The notes beneath the pieces were generated by a model. It saw only the letters and a program-made list of their open reading frames with translations. It did not search any database and was not told where the DNA came from. From contig NZ_JAANIH010000029.1 of NCBI RefSeq assembly GCF_014529705.1, forward strand, positions 42,836 through 106,835: a stretch of DNA of 64,000 nucleotides, read 5' to 3'. Positions within the stretch are counted from its first letter, which is position 1, and each line of letters starts with the position of its first letter. This DNA is from Bradyrhizobium campsiandrae. GTDB taxonomy: Bacteria > Pseudomonadota > Alphaproteobacteria > Rhizobiales > Xanthobacteraceae. Shown here piece by piece: positions 7,796 to 17,570 of the stretch. The position numbers and the translations under genes were made by a program.

Positions 7796-8845
7796 TCAGA
7801 GCGCCATGAAGCGTGCCAGGTCCTCTGGAGTGAAGTGCACCCGCAGGGCTACCCGAAGGGTATCCGTGCCAAGGTTCTGAAGATCCTCGTTGAAATCCCC
7901 ATAGCGCGGTGACAGCGGGATCGCCTCGATGCCCTGGGTGCCGGCCCGTGCGCTCAAGCTTTCCACGGCGTTGTCGCCAGCGGGATCGTCGTCGCGCACG
8001 ATATAAAGCCGGCGCAGACCCGCAGGGAAGAGCACGGCTGCCAAGTGAGCGGCTGAAAGCGCTGCCACCATCGGCATATCAGGCAAGACGTAGCGGAGCG
8101 ACAAGATCGTCTCAATACCCTCGCCGGCCGCCATGACATCCCTGGCGATGCCGAAGCGAACGGCGTGACCGAGCAGATGACCCATCGCGCGCCTGGGCGT
8201 GTCGATCGGCGCCTTGCCGCTGGCGGAGCGGTCGAAGCCCTGCGGATTGAGGTAGGTGCGATGAACGCCGGTGATCCGGCCCTCGAGATCGGTGACGGCG
8301 GCGATCATCGCCGGCCAGGTCTCGGTCGGCGAACTGTCATCCGGGCGATAGTAGCAACGTGGATGGAACCGCAGCGCGCCTGCGTCGTGGACAGCCTTGA
8401 TGCCGCGGTGGCACAGATAGCTCTCGACCAGCGTCCGTCGGATCGGTTGCGACATCGCAAACAGCCGCCGCGCCGCGTCCGGCGACCCGGCGGGGACGGG
8501 TGTGCGAACGGGTTTTGGGGTTTGGTACGGTTCGGCGCGGGGCAGACGCAAAAAGCGTCGCGCCTCCTCGGCGACATCGCGAAAGTCAACGAGACCGCAG
8601 CTTTCGCGGATGACGTCGAGAAGATCGCCATATTCGGCCGAGGCGGCGTCGGTCCAATGCCCGGCGGCGCCGCGACCGGATTCCGGTCCGCTGAGCCGGA
8701 CGAACATCGACCGGCCGGGCGTATTGCGAACGTCGCCCACCGTCCAGTAGCGGCCCTGGCGCCGCCCGTTGGACAGGTAATGGCGGCACACCGCCTCAGC
8801 TTCGCGCGCGAGGCGGCGCGCCAGTTCGGAAGCATCGCGCGACAT
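7796..8845 (-). CDS. Toprim domain protein (plasmid primase-like)
   Basis: A 349-residue protein of the plasmid/ICE Toprim family. The N-terminal half is the DUF7146-like region (RQGRYWTVGDVRNTPGRSMF), and the C-terminal half is a Toprim fold. The Toprim acidic residues are visible: the Glu in VMAAGEGIETILSL and the Asp triad in YIVRDDDPAGDNAV. Such domains make primers or nick DNA; here a primase role in element replication or transfer is likely. ATG 8845 starts one base after the stop of the giant helicase gene (TGACATG), so the two are translationally linked. The in-frame extension beyond 8845 overlaps the helicase and is not used. Confidence 0.88.
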   Translation of the reverse strand: MSRDASELARRLAREAEAVCRHYLSNGRRQGRYWTVGDVRNTPGRSMFVRLSGPESGRGAAGHWTDAASAEYGDLLDVIRESCGLVDFRDVAEEARRFLRLPRAEPYQTPKPVRTPVPAGSPDAARRLFAMSQPIRRTLVESYLCHRGIKAVHDAGALRFHPRCYYRPDDSSPTETWPAMIAAVTDLEGRITGVHRTYLNPQGFDRSASGKAPIDTPRRAMGHLLGHAVRFGIARDVMAAGEGIETILSLRYVLPDMPMVAALSAAHLAAVLFPAGLRRLYIVRDDDPAGDNAVESLSARAGTQGIEAIPLSPRYGDFNEDLQNLGTDTLRVALRVHFTPEDLARFMAL

Positions 8846-8846
8846 G

Positions 8847-11800
8847 TCATGCCGCCGCCCGATCGGAGATGCGCGAGAGCGGATAGCGCTCCAGCACCTT
8901 GCCGAGGATTGCCAGCCCGGACGCATCCGTCGGCACGAACATCCGCAGCTTCCAGGAGATGATTTCGTGGAACAGGCCGTAGACTCGCAACCGGTCTCGC
9001 ATCGCATCGGTAAAGCCGGTAAGCTCGATGCGGTTGGCGCCCATGACGCGGACGCGACGAAGCTGTAACCCGTCGGTGAGATCGAGGACGGTCTTGCCGT
9101 CCAGCAATGCCATAAAGGCCTGCTCCGGCGTCAGCGTCGTCATCCCGGTTGACAGCGCGCCTACGACCCATGCGGGTGAGACCTTGCGTCCGATGATCCG
9201 CTCACCTGTGTCGGTCTGGAGCCGATAGACGCGCGTCGATTCGTTGGGCAGCCGCTTCCAGATCGGCAACAACAATCCCGACACGATGTGGATCTCGCTG
9301 TCGGTAAACTCTGGCACCTCGGCGACCTCCGCCGCCCAGACCCGCGAGAACGTCGCGCGGTCGGTCTGCTGCCAGTGGGTCTGCGGCATCGTCGTCAGTG
9401 CGACCGTCGGATGCTCCATGGGGCGGATGAGCCGGACGCGGCGTTCGACCTCGCCGTCGTCCGTCATCAGGCTACGCGCCGGCACCTGGACGGCGGCGCG
9501 ACCAGACTGACTGTTCACCAGCAGCACGGCACGCGGGTCGGAGAGACGGCCCAAGGCCTCGTCCAGGGCGACGGGGCGGTTTCGGTCGCGTTGGGCGATG
9601 GTCAAGAGGCAGGTTCCGGCCGAAGTGCCGGGATGGGTGTAGATGGTCTGCCGTCCCGTCACGACGAAAGATTCCGCCGTCAGCGTCTCAAGCCCGACAT
9701 CGTAGGTCCCGCTTGCGATCGCGCCCTCGATCCGTGCGGTGAGCAACTGCTCGAACGCTGTGAACAGGATATTCTGAAGGTTGATGGTCAGCGCCAGCAA
9801 TCGGTTGAGGAACGTCGTGATCGGCGGCAACTCGTCTCTGATGCCGTTGGCGTCTGTGAGCTTCAGCCCGGTGGCATCCTCGAACGTCTGGAGCGAACAA
9901 TCCTCCACCTTGCCCATGACGAGGAGGACATAGAGCTGCCGCAGCGCGTCGCGGGCATAGTGGCTCTCCAGATTGTCCTCGGACCTGAACAGTCCCTCGC
10001 CGCCGGTCTGGCGCTGGCCCCTTGTGATCGCGCCGAGGGTGTCGAGACGACGGGCGATGGTCGAGAGGAAACGCTTCTCGGCTTTCACATTGGTCGCGAT
10101 CGGGCGGAACAGCGGCGGCTGCGCCTGGTTGGTGCGATTGGTGCGGCCAAGGCCCTGAATGGCGGCATCGGCCTTCCATCCGGCCTCAAGCAGGTAGTGA
10201 ACGCGGAGCCGGCGGTTCTTCGCCGAGAGCTCCGCATGGTAGCTGCGCCCGGTACCGCCGGCTTCCGAGAAGACGAGGATGCGCTTGTCGTCATCCATGA
10301 ATGCCTGGGTTTCGGCGAGATTGGCAGAACCGGCACGGTTCTCGACCACGAGCCGATCGATACCATCCGCTCCGCGCGTGCGAACGATCCGCCGGGACCG
10401 GCCGGTGACTTCGGCGACCTCCTCGGTGCCGAAGCGCTGGATGATCTGATCGAGCGCGCCGTGCACGGGTGGCAGAGAGGCGAGCCTCTCGATCAGCCGG
10501 TCGCGGCGTGCGACCGCGTCTCGGCACTGCACCGGCTGGCCGTCACGATGGACCGGACGCGACGACAGGTTGCCCTCGTTGTCGGTAAAGGGTTCATAGA
10601 GCTGGGTCGGGAACGAGTGCGCGAGATAGTCCAGGACGTATTCGCGCGGGGTGATGTCGACCTGGACGTCGCCCCAGTCCTCCGTCGGAATGTCGGCGAG
10701 TCGCCGCTCCATCAGCGCTTCGCCGGTCGACACGATCTGGATCACGGCGGCATGGCCCGCCGCGAGATCGCGCTCGACGGCTGATATCAGCGACGGCGTC
10801 TTCATCGCCGTGATGAGGTGGTTGAAGAAGCGCTGCTTGGCACTTTCAAAGGCGGACCGCGCGGCAGACTTTGCCTGCGCGTTCAACGTGCCGGTCGAAC
10901 CGGTGATGTTCGCCGCCTGCATCGCCGCGTCGAGATTGTTGTGGATGATGCCGAACGCGCCGGCGTAGGCGTCGTAGATCCGGATCTGCTCTTCACTGAG
11001 GGTGTGTTCGACCAACTCGTATTCGACGCCTTCGTAGGAGAGCGAGCGCGCGGCATAGAGACCGAGCGCCTTGAGGTCGCGCGCCAGCACCTCCAGCGCG
11101 GCGACGCCGCCGGCTTCGATGGCCTCGACGAACTCGGCCCGGGTGGCGAAGGGAGAGTCCTCGCCGCCCCAGAGGCCGAGCCGCTGCGCATAGGCGAGGT
11201 TGTGAACCGTGGTGGCGCCGGTCGCCGAGACATAGACGACGCGCGCGTTCGGCAGGGCATGTTGCAGGCGAAGCCCGGCTCGGCCCTGCTGCGAAGCGGC
11301 CACGTCGCCACGGTCGCCCTTGCTGCCGCCAGCATTCTGCATTGCGTGAGACTCGTCGAAGACGATGACGCCGTCGAAATCACGGCCCAACCACTCGACG
11401 ATCTGCCTGACACGCGAAACCTTCTCGTCGCGCGCGTCGGAGCGCAGCGTGGCGTAGGTCGTGAACAGGATGCCCTGCTCCAGACGAATGGGCGTGCCTT
11501 GCCGGAACCGCGACAGCGGGGTCACCAGCAGGCGCTCCTGGCCGAGCGCCGACCAGTCGCGCTGCGCGTCCTCGATCAGCTTGTCGGATTTCGAGACCCA
11601 GAGCGCGCGGCGCCGGCCCTTGAGCCAATTGTCGAGCAGGATGCCCGCGACCTGGCGGCCCTTGCCGGCGCCAGTGCCGTCGCCCAGAAACCAGCCCCGC
11701 CGAAACCGGACGGCGCTCTCGGCATCATCCGGCGCGGCCGAGACGACATCGAAGGTCTCGTCGACCGTCCACGCCCCCGCGAGAATGCCGCCGTGGGCTT

Positions 11801-13199
11801 CGCCGGCGTAAATGACGGATTCAAGCTGGGCGTCGGACAGCAGGCCGTCCGGCACCACAATCGCGGGGAGATGTGGCCGGTAGGACGGAGTGGGCGGCGC
11901 GACCGAGGCCATGGCTGCCGACTGCACCAGCCTGGTCGGATGCGCCTGGGCGCCGGGAATACGGATCGATTGCAATCCATAGGGCTCGTAGAGCGCTTCG
12001 GTGATGCCGCCATGTTCGACCGGCTTCCAGGTCACGGATTCATAGGCGAGCTCGATCGCCTCGGGCGCCATCGCCGACACCGGGACGGCGGCCGGACGCA
12101 TGGCGTAAGCGCGGACTGTTCTGGGAATGGCCGGCCGCGCGGCCGCTGGAATGGCGACGGCCGATCCGATCGGCAACCGCGGCGGCACCTGTTGTATCAC
12201 CCAGCTGAGCAGTGTCGCGACATCCGGCGCGGTGCCCGGAGATGGCGGGAACGACTTGATGTCTCGCGCGGGCGCCTTGTCGATCACCGTCAGGCATGTC
12301 TCGACGGTGGTGCCGTGCTTGGCAAAGACCGCGCCGTCAATGGCGGCGGAGAACACCACGCGCCCACGTTCCTGCAAGGCGATGAAGGCATCCCTCCATG
12401 CGGGATTGTCGGGCGCGCAGCTCGCGGCCGTGATCGCGACCAGACGGCCGCCTTCGGCGAGACGTGCCAGGGCCGAGGACATATGGCAGAGCGCCGCGCC
12501 GGCCATTCGGCGGTCGACGTTGGCGATGGCCGAGAATGGCGGATTCATCAGCACCACGCTCGGAACGATAGCGGTGTCGAGATGATCGTCAATGTTCGCG
12601 GCGTCGAACGAGGTGACGGCGATAGCGGGGAAAAGGCGCGACAGAAGTTCCGCGCGGGCCTCGGCCAGTTCGTTGAGCACCAGCGATCCGCCAGCGAGCT
12701 CGGCCAGGATGGCGAGCAGCCCGGTGCCGGCGGACGGCTCCAGAACAACGTCATCGGGGCGGATCGCTGCGGCCACGCTCGCTACAAAGGCGAGAGGAAT
12801 GGGCGTCGAGAACTGCTGAAACGTCTCGCTCTCTTCCGAGCGGCGGGTGTGGGTGGGAAGAAGACTGGCGATCCTGGCCAGCAGCGGCAGCATGGCGGCA
12901 GGCGATGCGGCGCGTGCGCGGATCGCCGGGCCGAACTTGCGCAGGAACAGCACGGTCGCGGCCTCCACGGCGTCATAGCCGGTCTTCCAGTCCCAGGCGC
13001 CCGACGCGTCAGTACCGCCGAAGGCGGTCTCCATGGCGGCGCGCAAGAGGGCAGCGTCGATGCGGCGGCCCCGTTCGAGATGAGGAAGAAGAAGATGGGC
13101 GGCTCGGCCGGTCGCGGCGGAACGGTCCGCGATATCCAAAGCGACAACAGAAGATGGGGCGATCGCGGAGACGGCGGCGGAAGCAGAGAAGTTTGTCAT
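8847..13199 (-). CDS. Giant methyltransferase-helicase (strawberry notch-like)
   Basis: A 1450-residue protein joining two activities. Residues about 120-300 form a class I SAM-dependent methyltransferase: motif I EPSAGTG at 154-160 and the N6-adenine-type catalytic NPPF at 219-222. From about 440 on is an SF2 helicase of the strawberry notch type: Walker A GDGTGAGKGR near 507-516, DESH at 615-618, and a C-terminal helicase half with QGLGRTNRTNQ. Close relatives occur on alphaproteobacterial plasmids and ICEs, where DNA modification plus remodelling may protect or process the element; substrate not known. Start ATG 13199 follows the conserved hairpin leader at 13225-13273. It is co-transcribed with the Toprim gene. 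Confidence 0.9.
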   Translation of the reverse strand: MTNFSASAAVSAIAPSSVVALDIADRSAATGRAAHLLLPHLERGRRIDAALLRAAMETAFGGTDASGAWDWKTGYDAVEAATVLFLRKFGPAIRARAASPAAMLPLLARIASLLPTHTRRSEESETFQQFSTPIPLAFVASVAAAIRPDDVVLEPSAGTGLLAILAELAGGSLVLNELAEARAELLSRLFPAIAVTSFDAANIDDHLDTAIVPSVVLMNPPFSAIANVDRRMAGAALCHMSSALARLAEGGRLVAITAASCAPDNPAWRDAFIALQERGRVVFSAAIDGAVFAKHGTTVETCLTVIDKAPARDIKSFPPSPGTAPDVATLLSWVIQQVPPRLPIGSAVAIPAAARPAIPRTVRAYAMRPAAVPVSAMAPEAIELAYESVTWKPVEHGGITEALYEPYGLQSIRIPGAQAHPTRLVQSAAMASVAPPTPSYRPHLPAIVVPDGLLSDAQLESVIYAGEAHGGILAGAWTVDETFDVVSAAPDDAESAVRFRRGWFLGDGTGAGKGRQVAGILLDNWLKGRRRALWVSKSDKLIEDAQRDWSALGQERLLVTPLSRFRQGTPIRLEQGILFTTYATLRSDARDEKVSRVRQIVEWLGRDFDGVIVFDESHAMQNAGGSKGDRGDVAASQQGRAGLRLQHALPNARVVYVSATGATTVHNLAYAQRLGLWGGEDSPFATRAEFVEAIEAGGVAALEVLARDLKALGLYAARSLSYEGVEYELVEHTLSEEQIRIYDAYAGAFGIIHNNLDAAMQAANITGSTGTLNAQAKSAARSAFESAKQRFFNHLITAMKTPSLISAVERDLAAGHAAVIQIVSTGEALMERRLADIPTEDWGDVQVDITPREYVLDYLAHSFPTQLYEPFTDNEGNLSSRPVHRDGQPVQCRDAVARRDRLIERLASLPPVHGALDQIIQRFGTEEVAEVTGRSRRIVRTRGADGIDRLVVENRAGSANLAETQAFMDDDKRILVFSEAGGTGRSYHAELSAKNRRLRVHYLLEAGWKADAAIQGLGRTNRTNQAQPPLFRPIATNVKAEKRFLSTIARRLDTLGAITRGQRQTGGEGLFRSEDNLESHYARDALRQLYVLLVMGKVEDCSLQTFEDATGLKLTDANGIRDELPPITTFLNRLLALTINLQNILFTAFEQLLTARIEGAIASGTYDVGLETLTAESFVVTGRQTIYTHPGTSAGTCLLTIAQRDRNRPVALDEALGRLSDPRAVLLVNSQSGRAAVQVPARSLMTDDGEVERRVRLIRPMEHPTVALTTMPQTHWQQTDRATFSRVWAAEVAEVPEFTDSEIHIVSGLLLPIWKRLPNESTRVYRLQTDTGERIIGRKVSPAWVVGALSTGMTTLTPEQAFMALLDGKTVLDLTDGLQLRRVRVMGANRIELTGFTDAMRDRLRVYGLFHEIISWKLRMFVPTDASGLAILGKVLERYPLSRISDRAAA

Positions 13200-13224
13200 G
13201 GAGGCAGGCCTCGGGAGAGCGAAA

Positions 13225-13273
13225 ACGGGTGGAGCCCGCGGGCGCTCTCTCGACCTCGCCGGCTCAAACCCGT
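13225..13273 (-). promoter_or_regulatory. Hairpin leader, copy A
   Basis: Minus-strand reading: outer stem ACGGGT (13273-13268) with ACCCGT (13230-13225), extended by GAGCC with GGCTC, and enclosing the box CGAGAGAG. The box part GAGAGCG (13249-13243) is also complementary to CGCTCTC just after the stem (13221-13215), so an H-type pseudoknot is possible. The helicase start follows 25 bases later. Same element as copies B and C. Confidence 0.55.
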
Positions 13274-13413
13274 CCCGGCCGCGCTCGTCCTCTAAGAACG
13301 CGGGGCCCCGCCGCGCCAATCGAGGCACCGCCGAGCTACACACATGCTGATGGGTTGCGGATGATGAGACCGCGCCACCAAGCGACGCGTTCGTCGCGGC
13401 AGGCATTGGCGAG

Positions 13414-13656
13414 TCACGGCAGACAATCGCCATGGCAGGCGAGCGGCGCGCAGAAGCAGACGAGATCGCAGCCGCGGAACTCGTCGAGCGTATGCAGCAG
13501 GGGATGCTGATCGCGGAGCCAACGCTCGTTCTTCTTGACGACCGCAACGCGGACGCCATCGTGGCCGATCCGGAACGGGTTGCCCCATTTGCTGCCGCGG
13601 CCGATGTTGAGGGCATCCGACTGCACGCCGGTCTGATGCTTGTTGAGAACCTGCAC
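13414..13656 (-). CDS. DUF4326 domain protein
   Basis: An 80-residue protein matching DUF4326: VQVLNKHQTG at the start, then NIGRGSKWGNPFRIGHDGV, and a C-terminal DLVCFCAPLACHGDCL with clustered Cys and His that could bind metal. The family is widespread in phages and plasmids; its function is unknown. The start is GTG 13656, set by a strong AGGAGGG ribosome-binding site ending ten bases upstream; an upstream in-frame ATG lacks one. It is 214 bp upstream of the helicase start in the same direction. Confidence 0.85.
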   Translation of the reverse strand: MQVLNKHQTGVQSDALNIGRGSKWGNPFRIGHDGVRVAVVKKNERWLRDQHPLLHTLDEFRGCDLVCFCAPLACHGDCLP

Positions 13657-13802
13657 ATCACTGTCCCTCCTGACCCGTCTGTTGCGATGGACTGGCCGTG
13701 AGGGCACGGTTCAGGGATGGATGTCACGCATCGCCCTTGGGGATGTGGGGACGGCTTGCCCATTGACGTTGCCGCGGCCAGACAGGTCCCTGCGCGGCAG
13801 GG

Positions 13803-14045
13803 TCAGGTTGGGGATGATCGGGCCCGCGGTTCGGATGGCGGCAGATAGGCGGTGTAGGGATTGCCATCCGCGAGATGGCCAAAGGGCGTGAGAACAAGGT
13901 CGGTGCCGTCGCGGCCGACGCCGCAAATCACGTAACGGGGCTCAGCGGTCACCGCGTCGGTACATTCTATCAGCGCGAGGTTGCCGTCAGCCGCCGCACG
14001 CAGCAATGACTGGAAATTGGCGCTGATGTAGTCGGGAATGCTCAT
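13803..14045 (-). CDS. Small plasmid-type protein (DUF6117-like)
   Basis: An 80-residue protein starting MSIPDYISANFQSLLRAAAD, then LALIECTDAVTAEPRYVICG and TPFGHLADGNPYTAYLPP. This pattern recurs as a small gene beside ParB and the giant helicase on rhizobial and sphingomonad plasmids; I assign it to DUF6117 from memory, and function is unknown. ATG 14045 has a good GGGAGG ribosome-binding site. It sits downstream of parB, after the terminator at 14110-14133. Confidence 0.7.
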   Translation of the reverse strand: MSIPDYISANFQSLLRAAADGNLALIECTDAVTAEPRYVICGVGRDGTDLVLTPFGHLADGNPYTAYLPPSEPRARSSPT

Positions 14046-14109
14046 TGCACGGCCCTCCCAGGCGTTGAGGTTGATTGCGGATGGTCATGATCGTTCTCCG
14101 GAGATGAAA

Positions 14110-14133
14110 GAGCCCGGCGCGCTGGCCGGGCTC
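14110..14133 (-). terminator. Intrinsic terminator after parB
   Basis: Nine-base-pair stem GAGCCCGGC/GCCGGGCTC with a six-base loop. On the minus strand it is followed by TTTCATC. It lies 54 bp after the ParB stop, in the direction of its transcription. It may also attenuate reading into the small gene at 14045. Confidence 0.6.
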
Positions 14134-14186
14134 AGAGGAGAAATGGAAGTCTTCAGATGCGGCGGTGAGCCGCTCCCGCATGAGAG

Positions 14187-16298
14187 CTATTCGGCGGCAA
14201 CGACCAGGAGCCGGTCGTCTTCGGGATAGCCCCGCCCCTCGTCATCCTCAGCGAGGAATTCCGGCAACGCCTCGGCTTCCCCAACCGGGGCGTGCTCGCT
14301 GTCCGGATCGGCCAGCCGCAGCGGCTCGGGCAACCAGCCGGTGCCGTCGAGCAGACGCTCGGCTTCCCGCGCCATGTCCCCCTTCTTGAGGTGATCGATG
14401 AGTTGCACGGATGCCTCACCCTTGGCCTCCCGCACCGCTTGGAGAATCCGGGGTTTGGTCACGCGCCCGAGATAGTTCTCGGCGGTCGGCTTCCAACCTG
14501 CCGTCACCATGTCAAGCCCGATCGCGCGTGCCAGGACATCGGCCTGATCGAGCCTGCGCCGGACACCGTGGGCGAAGACTCGGCCCTCGTTGTACCGGTT
14601 CGCCGGTTCATATAGCGCGTTGACAGCAGACGCGGCGCAATGCGCGAACAGTGCCGCCTGCGTGGTTCCGTCGAGTGCGGTGAGCGCGTCCCACAGATCG
14701 GCCTCATCCTTCGGCAGGCGCGCCTTCCACGCCGCAGAACGCGCGTCGATGGCGATGGCCGATGCGCTCTCCTTCAAGCCCGGAGCCTGAGCGGGGAACG
14801 TCGGCGTTCGGATCGCAATCTCCAGGCAGCCACTCGACGATGCGAAGCGGTAGAAGCTGGCCAGTACGAAAGTGTGGAGCACCGCCTGGAACGCCATGGC
14901 AGGATGGTTTGCCAAGGCATCGCGCAACGCCAGCGTGCGATGGGCCGTCAGCTCGGTGATAAGCCGGTCCGGCAGCGGTTTTGCAATGTCGTCATCCTCA
15001 TCCTCCACGGGTTCGGCCGGGGCGCCGCCGATACTGATGACCGCGCGCTTACTCGCGCCAGCCGGTTGGGTACGATCCTCATGGCCCTCCCCGTCGGATT
15101 CGATGGCCGAGACTTCGGACGCCTCGTCTTCCGGCCGGACATAGCCGCGATCGACCGAGAGCCTCCCTTCGGCGTCGATGCCGACGAAGGCGCCGGCGCG
15201 GGCGACCTCGGCGAGATCGTAGCTGAGCGAGCGGGATTCGAAGGCGGAGCGAGCCGCTTCGATCTCGCCGAGGCGCTGGTCGATTTCATCGGGCAGTTCG
15301 CCGGCGTCCTGGTAGTCGGTCTCGATCTTGGCATACTCGGCGTTGAGGGCGTCGAGGGTGGCCTGCTCGTCATCCGTGAGATCGACGGGTCGACCTTCGA
15401 GTTCACGCAGGTCATTGGTGTGGCCGTAGGGGAAGTCGACCGCCACGCCAATCCACTTCCAGCCCTCGGCGGCGATGGTCTCGGCTTCCGCCTTGAGCTT
15501 TTCGGTGACGAGACGGTCGAGCAGCGGCACATCCTTTAGCCAGCCCCCGTCGTCCTGCTCGAACAGGTCACGCATGATGACGCCACCAGCCTGCTCGTAG
15601 GCGTCGAGCCCGACGAACTGGGCGCGGCGGTCGGAGGCCCGAACCGTGTTCTCCGTCAGCATGCGGCGGATCTGATACGGTTCGTCGTAGCCTGACTTGC
15701 TGACGATGTCCCAGACCTGCTCCTGGCGTGCATGGTCGCCGGTGACGGAGAACGCCATGAGCTGCTCCAACGTCATGCCGTCCTCGGCATAGATGTCGTG
15801 CAGCTTTGGTGAGACGGATGCCAGGCGCAAGCGCTGCTTGACGATCGCCGGCGAAACGAAGTGCCGCGCTGCGATGTCTTCTTCGCTCATACCGCTCTCG
15901 CGGAGGGTCTGAAACGCGCGGAACTGATCGAGGGGGTGAAGTCCGATTCGCTCATCATTTTCTGCGAGAGAGTCGTCCTCGGCGAGGCCCTCGTCTCTCA
16001 CCACGCAAGGCACGGCTTGCGTCTTCGCCATCCGCTTCTGTTTCACCAGGAGTTCGAGGGCGCGATACCGCCGGCCGCCGGCGGGGACCTCGAACATGCC
16101 GGTCTCCCGGCCATCGCCGTCGATAACGGCGCGGACACTGAGGCTTTGCAGCAAGGTGCGTTGCGCGATGCTTTCCGCCAATTGCTCGATCGAGACGCCC
16201 GCCTTGACGCGGCGGACGTTGGACTGGCTCAACACCAGCTTATTGAAGGGAATATCGCGGGACGGACTGAGCTTGATCTTCTGAACGGCGCTTGCCAT
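14187..16298 (-). CDS. parB: ParB/RepB-type partition protein
   Basis: A 703-residue ParB-like protein, much longer than chromosomal ParB (about 300). The N-terminal ParB/Srx domain spans about residues 15-110: NKLVLSQSNVRR, then ESIAQRTLLQSLSVR, then VPAGGRRYRALELL (the GERR-like box at 74-80). A helix-turn-helix follows at about 150-185 (SEEDIAARHFVSPAIVKQRL). The long C-terminal half is helical and acidic. In related plasmids and ICEs these proteins have partition or accessory nuclease roles; no cognate ParA lies next to it here. Start ATG 16298 is chosen at MASAVQKIKL, directly after the hairpin leader copy B; the in-frame extension to 16787 has no ParB similarity. Confidence 0.9.
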   Translation of the reverse strand: MASAVQKIKLSPSRDIPFNKLVLSQSNVRRVKAGVSIEQLAESIAQRTLLQSLSVRAVIDGDGRETGMFEVPAGGRRYRALELLVKQKRMAKTQAVPCVVRDEGLAEDDSLAENDERIGLHPLDQFRAFQTLRESGMSEEDIAARHFVSPAIVKQRLRLASVSPKLHDIYAEDGMTLEQLMAFSVTGDHARQEQVWDIVSKSGYDEPYQIRRMLTENTVRASDRRAQFVGLDAYEQAGGVIMRDLFEQDDGGWLKDVPLLDRLVTEKLKAEAETIAAEGWKWIGVAVDFPYGHTNDLRELEGRPVDLTDDEQATLDALNAEYAKIETDYQDAGELPDEIDQRLGEIEAARSAFESRSLSYDLAEVARAGAFVGIDAEGRLSVDRGYVRPEDEASEVSAIESDGEGHEDRTQPAGASKRAVISIGGAPAEPVEDEDDDIAKPLPDRLITELTAHRTLALRDALANHPAMAFQAVLHTFVLASFYRFASSSGCLEIAIRTPTFPAQAPGLKESASAIAIDARSAAWKARLPKDEADLWDALTALDGTTQAALFAHCAASAVNALYEPANRYNEGRVFAHGVRRRLDQADVLARAIGLDMVTAGWKPTAENYLGRVTKPRILQAVREAKGEASVQLIDHLKKGDMAREAERLLDGTGWLPEPLRLADPDSEHAPVGEAEALPEFLAEDDEGRGYPEDDRLLVVAAE

Positions 16299-16312
16299 GT
16301 CGGATTCTCCAC

Positions 16313-16353
16313 GACGGGCGGCCGGGAGACTCTCTCTCGACCTCCAACCCGTC
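16313..16353 (-). promoter_or_regulatory. Hairpin leader, copy B
   Basis: Minus-strand reading: outer stem GACGGG (16353-16348) with CCCGTC (16318-16313), enclosing GGAGGTCGAGAGAGAGTCTC. The ribosome-binding site GGAGA (16309-16305) begins four bases after the stem and is complementary to TCTCC inside the loop, so the ribosome-binding site could be sequestered by a pseudoknot. The parB start is seven bases further. Confidence 0.6.
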
Positions 16354-16498
16354 AGTGAAATCCGCACGCCCCTCTCACTCTCCGGCGCGCCCCGGGAATG
16401 AAAATCGAGACGGGGAATACATGCGATCACCCGGCTCGCACAGGCGAACCGATGTTGGTGGGGACAAGCGGATTTGTGCCCGGCGCGGTTGGTTCGGA

Positions 16499-17485
16499 TC
16501 AGGTGCCACTGGCACAACGCGCCAGCGAGATCTGGAGCAGGTGCGGGCCTACATCCGTCTCGTCGGGGATGGCGGATGACGCCTGATGCGCTTCGGTGGA
16601 TACGGGCTGCCTGGCGTGCATCCAGTCGGCGGCCTGCTGCGCCTTGCTGGCGGCAGTGAAGATAGCACGAGGATCGTCCTTCAGCACTTGGACCCACGAG
16701 GCAATATATGCTGCATGATCGGGCCGCGGATGGTGAGCTATACCCAGATCGGCAAGGACGAGACCGCTGAGAATCTCCACGCAGCATTCCTCGGCGGCAT
16801 AGGCAGCCGAACCGAACCGGCCCGAGAGATCGCGGTCAAGCCGGTGCTTTGCCCCTGAGGCATGTCCGTTCTCATGCAGCCAAACTCCATAGAATGACGC
16901 AGCATCACGGAAGGAAGCAAAATCCGGCATGAACACCGCGTCCGATGAAGGCAGATAGTAGGCTTCCGAACCACCGAACACGGTCCTGATCCCGAGATTG
17001 GTGATGAAAGCCTCGGCATGCGCCAGACGCTCGCTCTCCGGCAGGACGTCAATGGGCTGCCGTTCGTATCCATCCACCTGCGCGACATTGAATACCGAGA
17101 ATGCCCGGGCAAACATCCGCTGGCGACCATCATCACCACCGTCATCGCCGTCAGCCGACTCCCGGGAAGCGATCTGCTTCCACAGCACGACGGTGGTTGA
17201 GCGTTCGCCTTTGCGGACCTGCGCGCCGGCAGCCTGCCATTGCCGATAAGTGCCCCATAGGCCATCAGCGTAACCGCCAGCCATGGCTGCGTGCCAAAGC
17301 GCCAACGTGTTTATGCCCCGGTAGCGCTTGCCGGAAGCAACATTGGTCGGACGGGCAACGCTCGTCCCGTTGTGGAACCACGGCGCACGCCACTCGCCTG
17401 CACCTTGTTCGATTGCCGCGATGATCTCGGCGGTGATGCGCGTGTAAACATCGGCTCGCGCTCCGGGCTGCTTCTGGGAAGACAT
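16499..17485 (-). CDS. ardC: ArdC-family antirestriction metalloprotease
   Basis: A 328-residue ArdC-type protein. The N-terminal domain (about 1-130, formerly DUF1738) binds single-stranded DNA: DVYTRITAEIIAAIEQGAG, WFHNGTSVARPTN and GINTLALW. The C-terminal domain is a zincin protease with HENGH at 204-208 and a further Glu pair near 232 (AEECCVE). ArdC proteins shield incoming conjugative DNA from restriction in the recipient. ATG 17485 is preceded by AAGGAG, and an extension to 17554 is not supported. It is followed 200 bp later by parB. The preceding DUF932-type gene is broken. Confidence 0.92.
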   Translation of the reverse strand: MSSQKQPGARADVYTRITAEIIAAIEQGAGEWRAPWFHNGTSVARPTNVASGKRYRGINTLALWHAAMAGGYADGLWGTYRQWQAAGAQVRKGERSTTVVLWKQIASRESADGDDGGDDGRQRMFARAFSVFNVAQVDGYERQPIDVLPESERLAHAEAFITNLGIRTVFGGSEAYYLPSSDAVFMPDFASFRDAASFYGVWLHENGHASGAKHRLDRDLSGRFGSAAYAAEECCVEILSGLVLADLGIAHHPRPDHAAYIASWVQVLKDDPRAIFTAASKAQQAADWMHARQPVSTEAHQASSAIPDETDVGPHLLQISLARCASGT

Positions 17486-17570
17486 CGTGATGGCTCCTTG
17501 GGAGCGACGCGAGCGCAAGGGATCGCCACCGCGTGCGGGCGGCATCAGGCTCAACGTCGATGGAAAGGAA

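Noticed and set aside
9288..10784. Plus-strand frame of about 500 codons
   Set aside because: Also antisense to the helicase gene, rich in Arg, Gly and Asp as expected for a shadow.
10818..13295. Long plus-strand open frame of 825 codons opposite the helicase
   Set aside because: It is the high-GC shadow of the real 1450-residue gene on the other strand; no family motifs and odd composition.
8847..17485. DISARM- or BREX-like defence system because of helicase plus methyltransferase
   Set aside because: The helicase and methyltransferase are fused in the strawberry notch type, and the neighbours (DUF736, DUF2493, Toprim, ParB, ArdC) are plasmid/ICE core genes, not defence partners.
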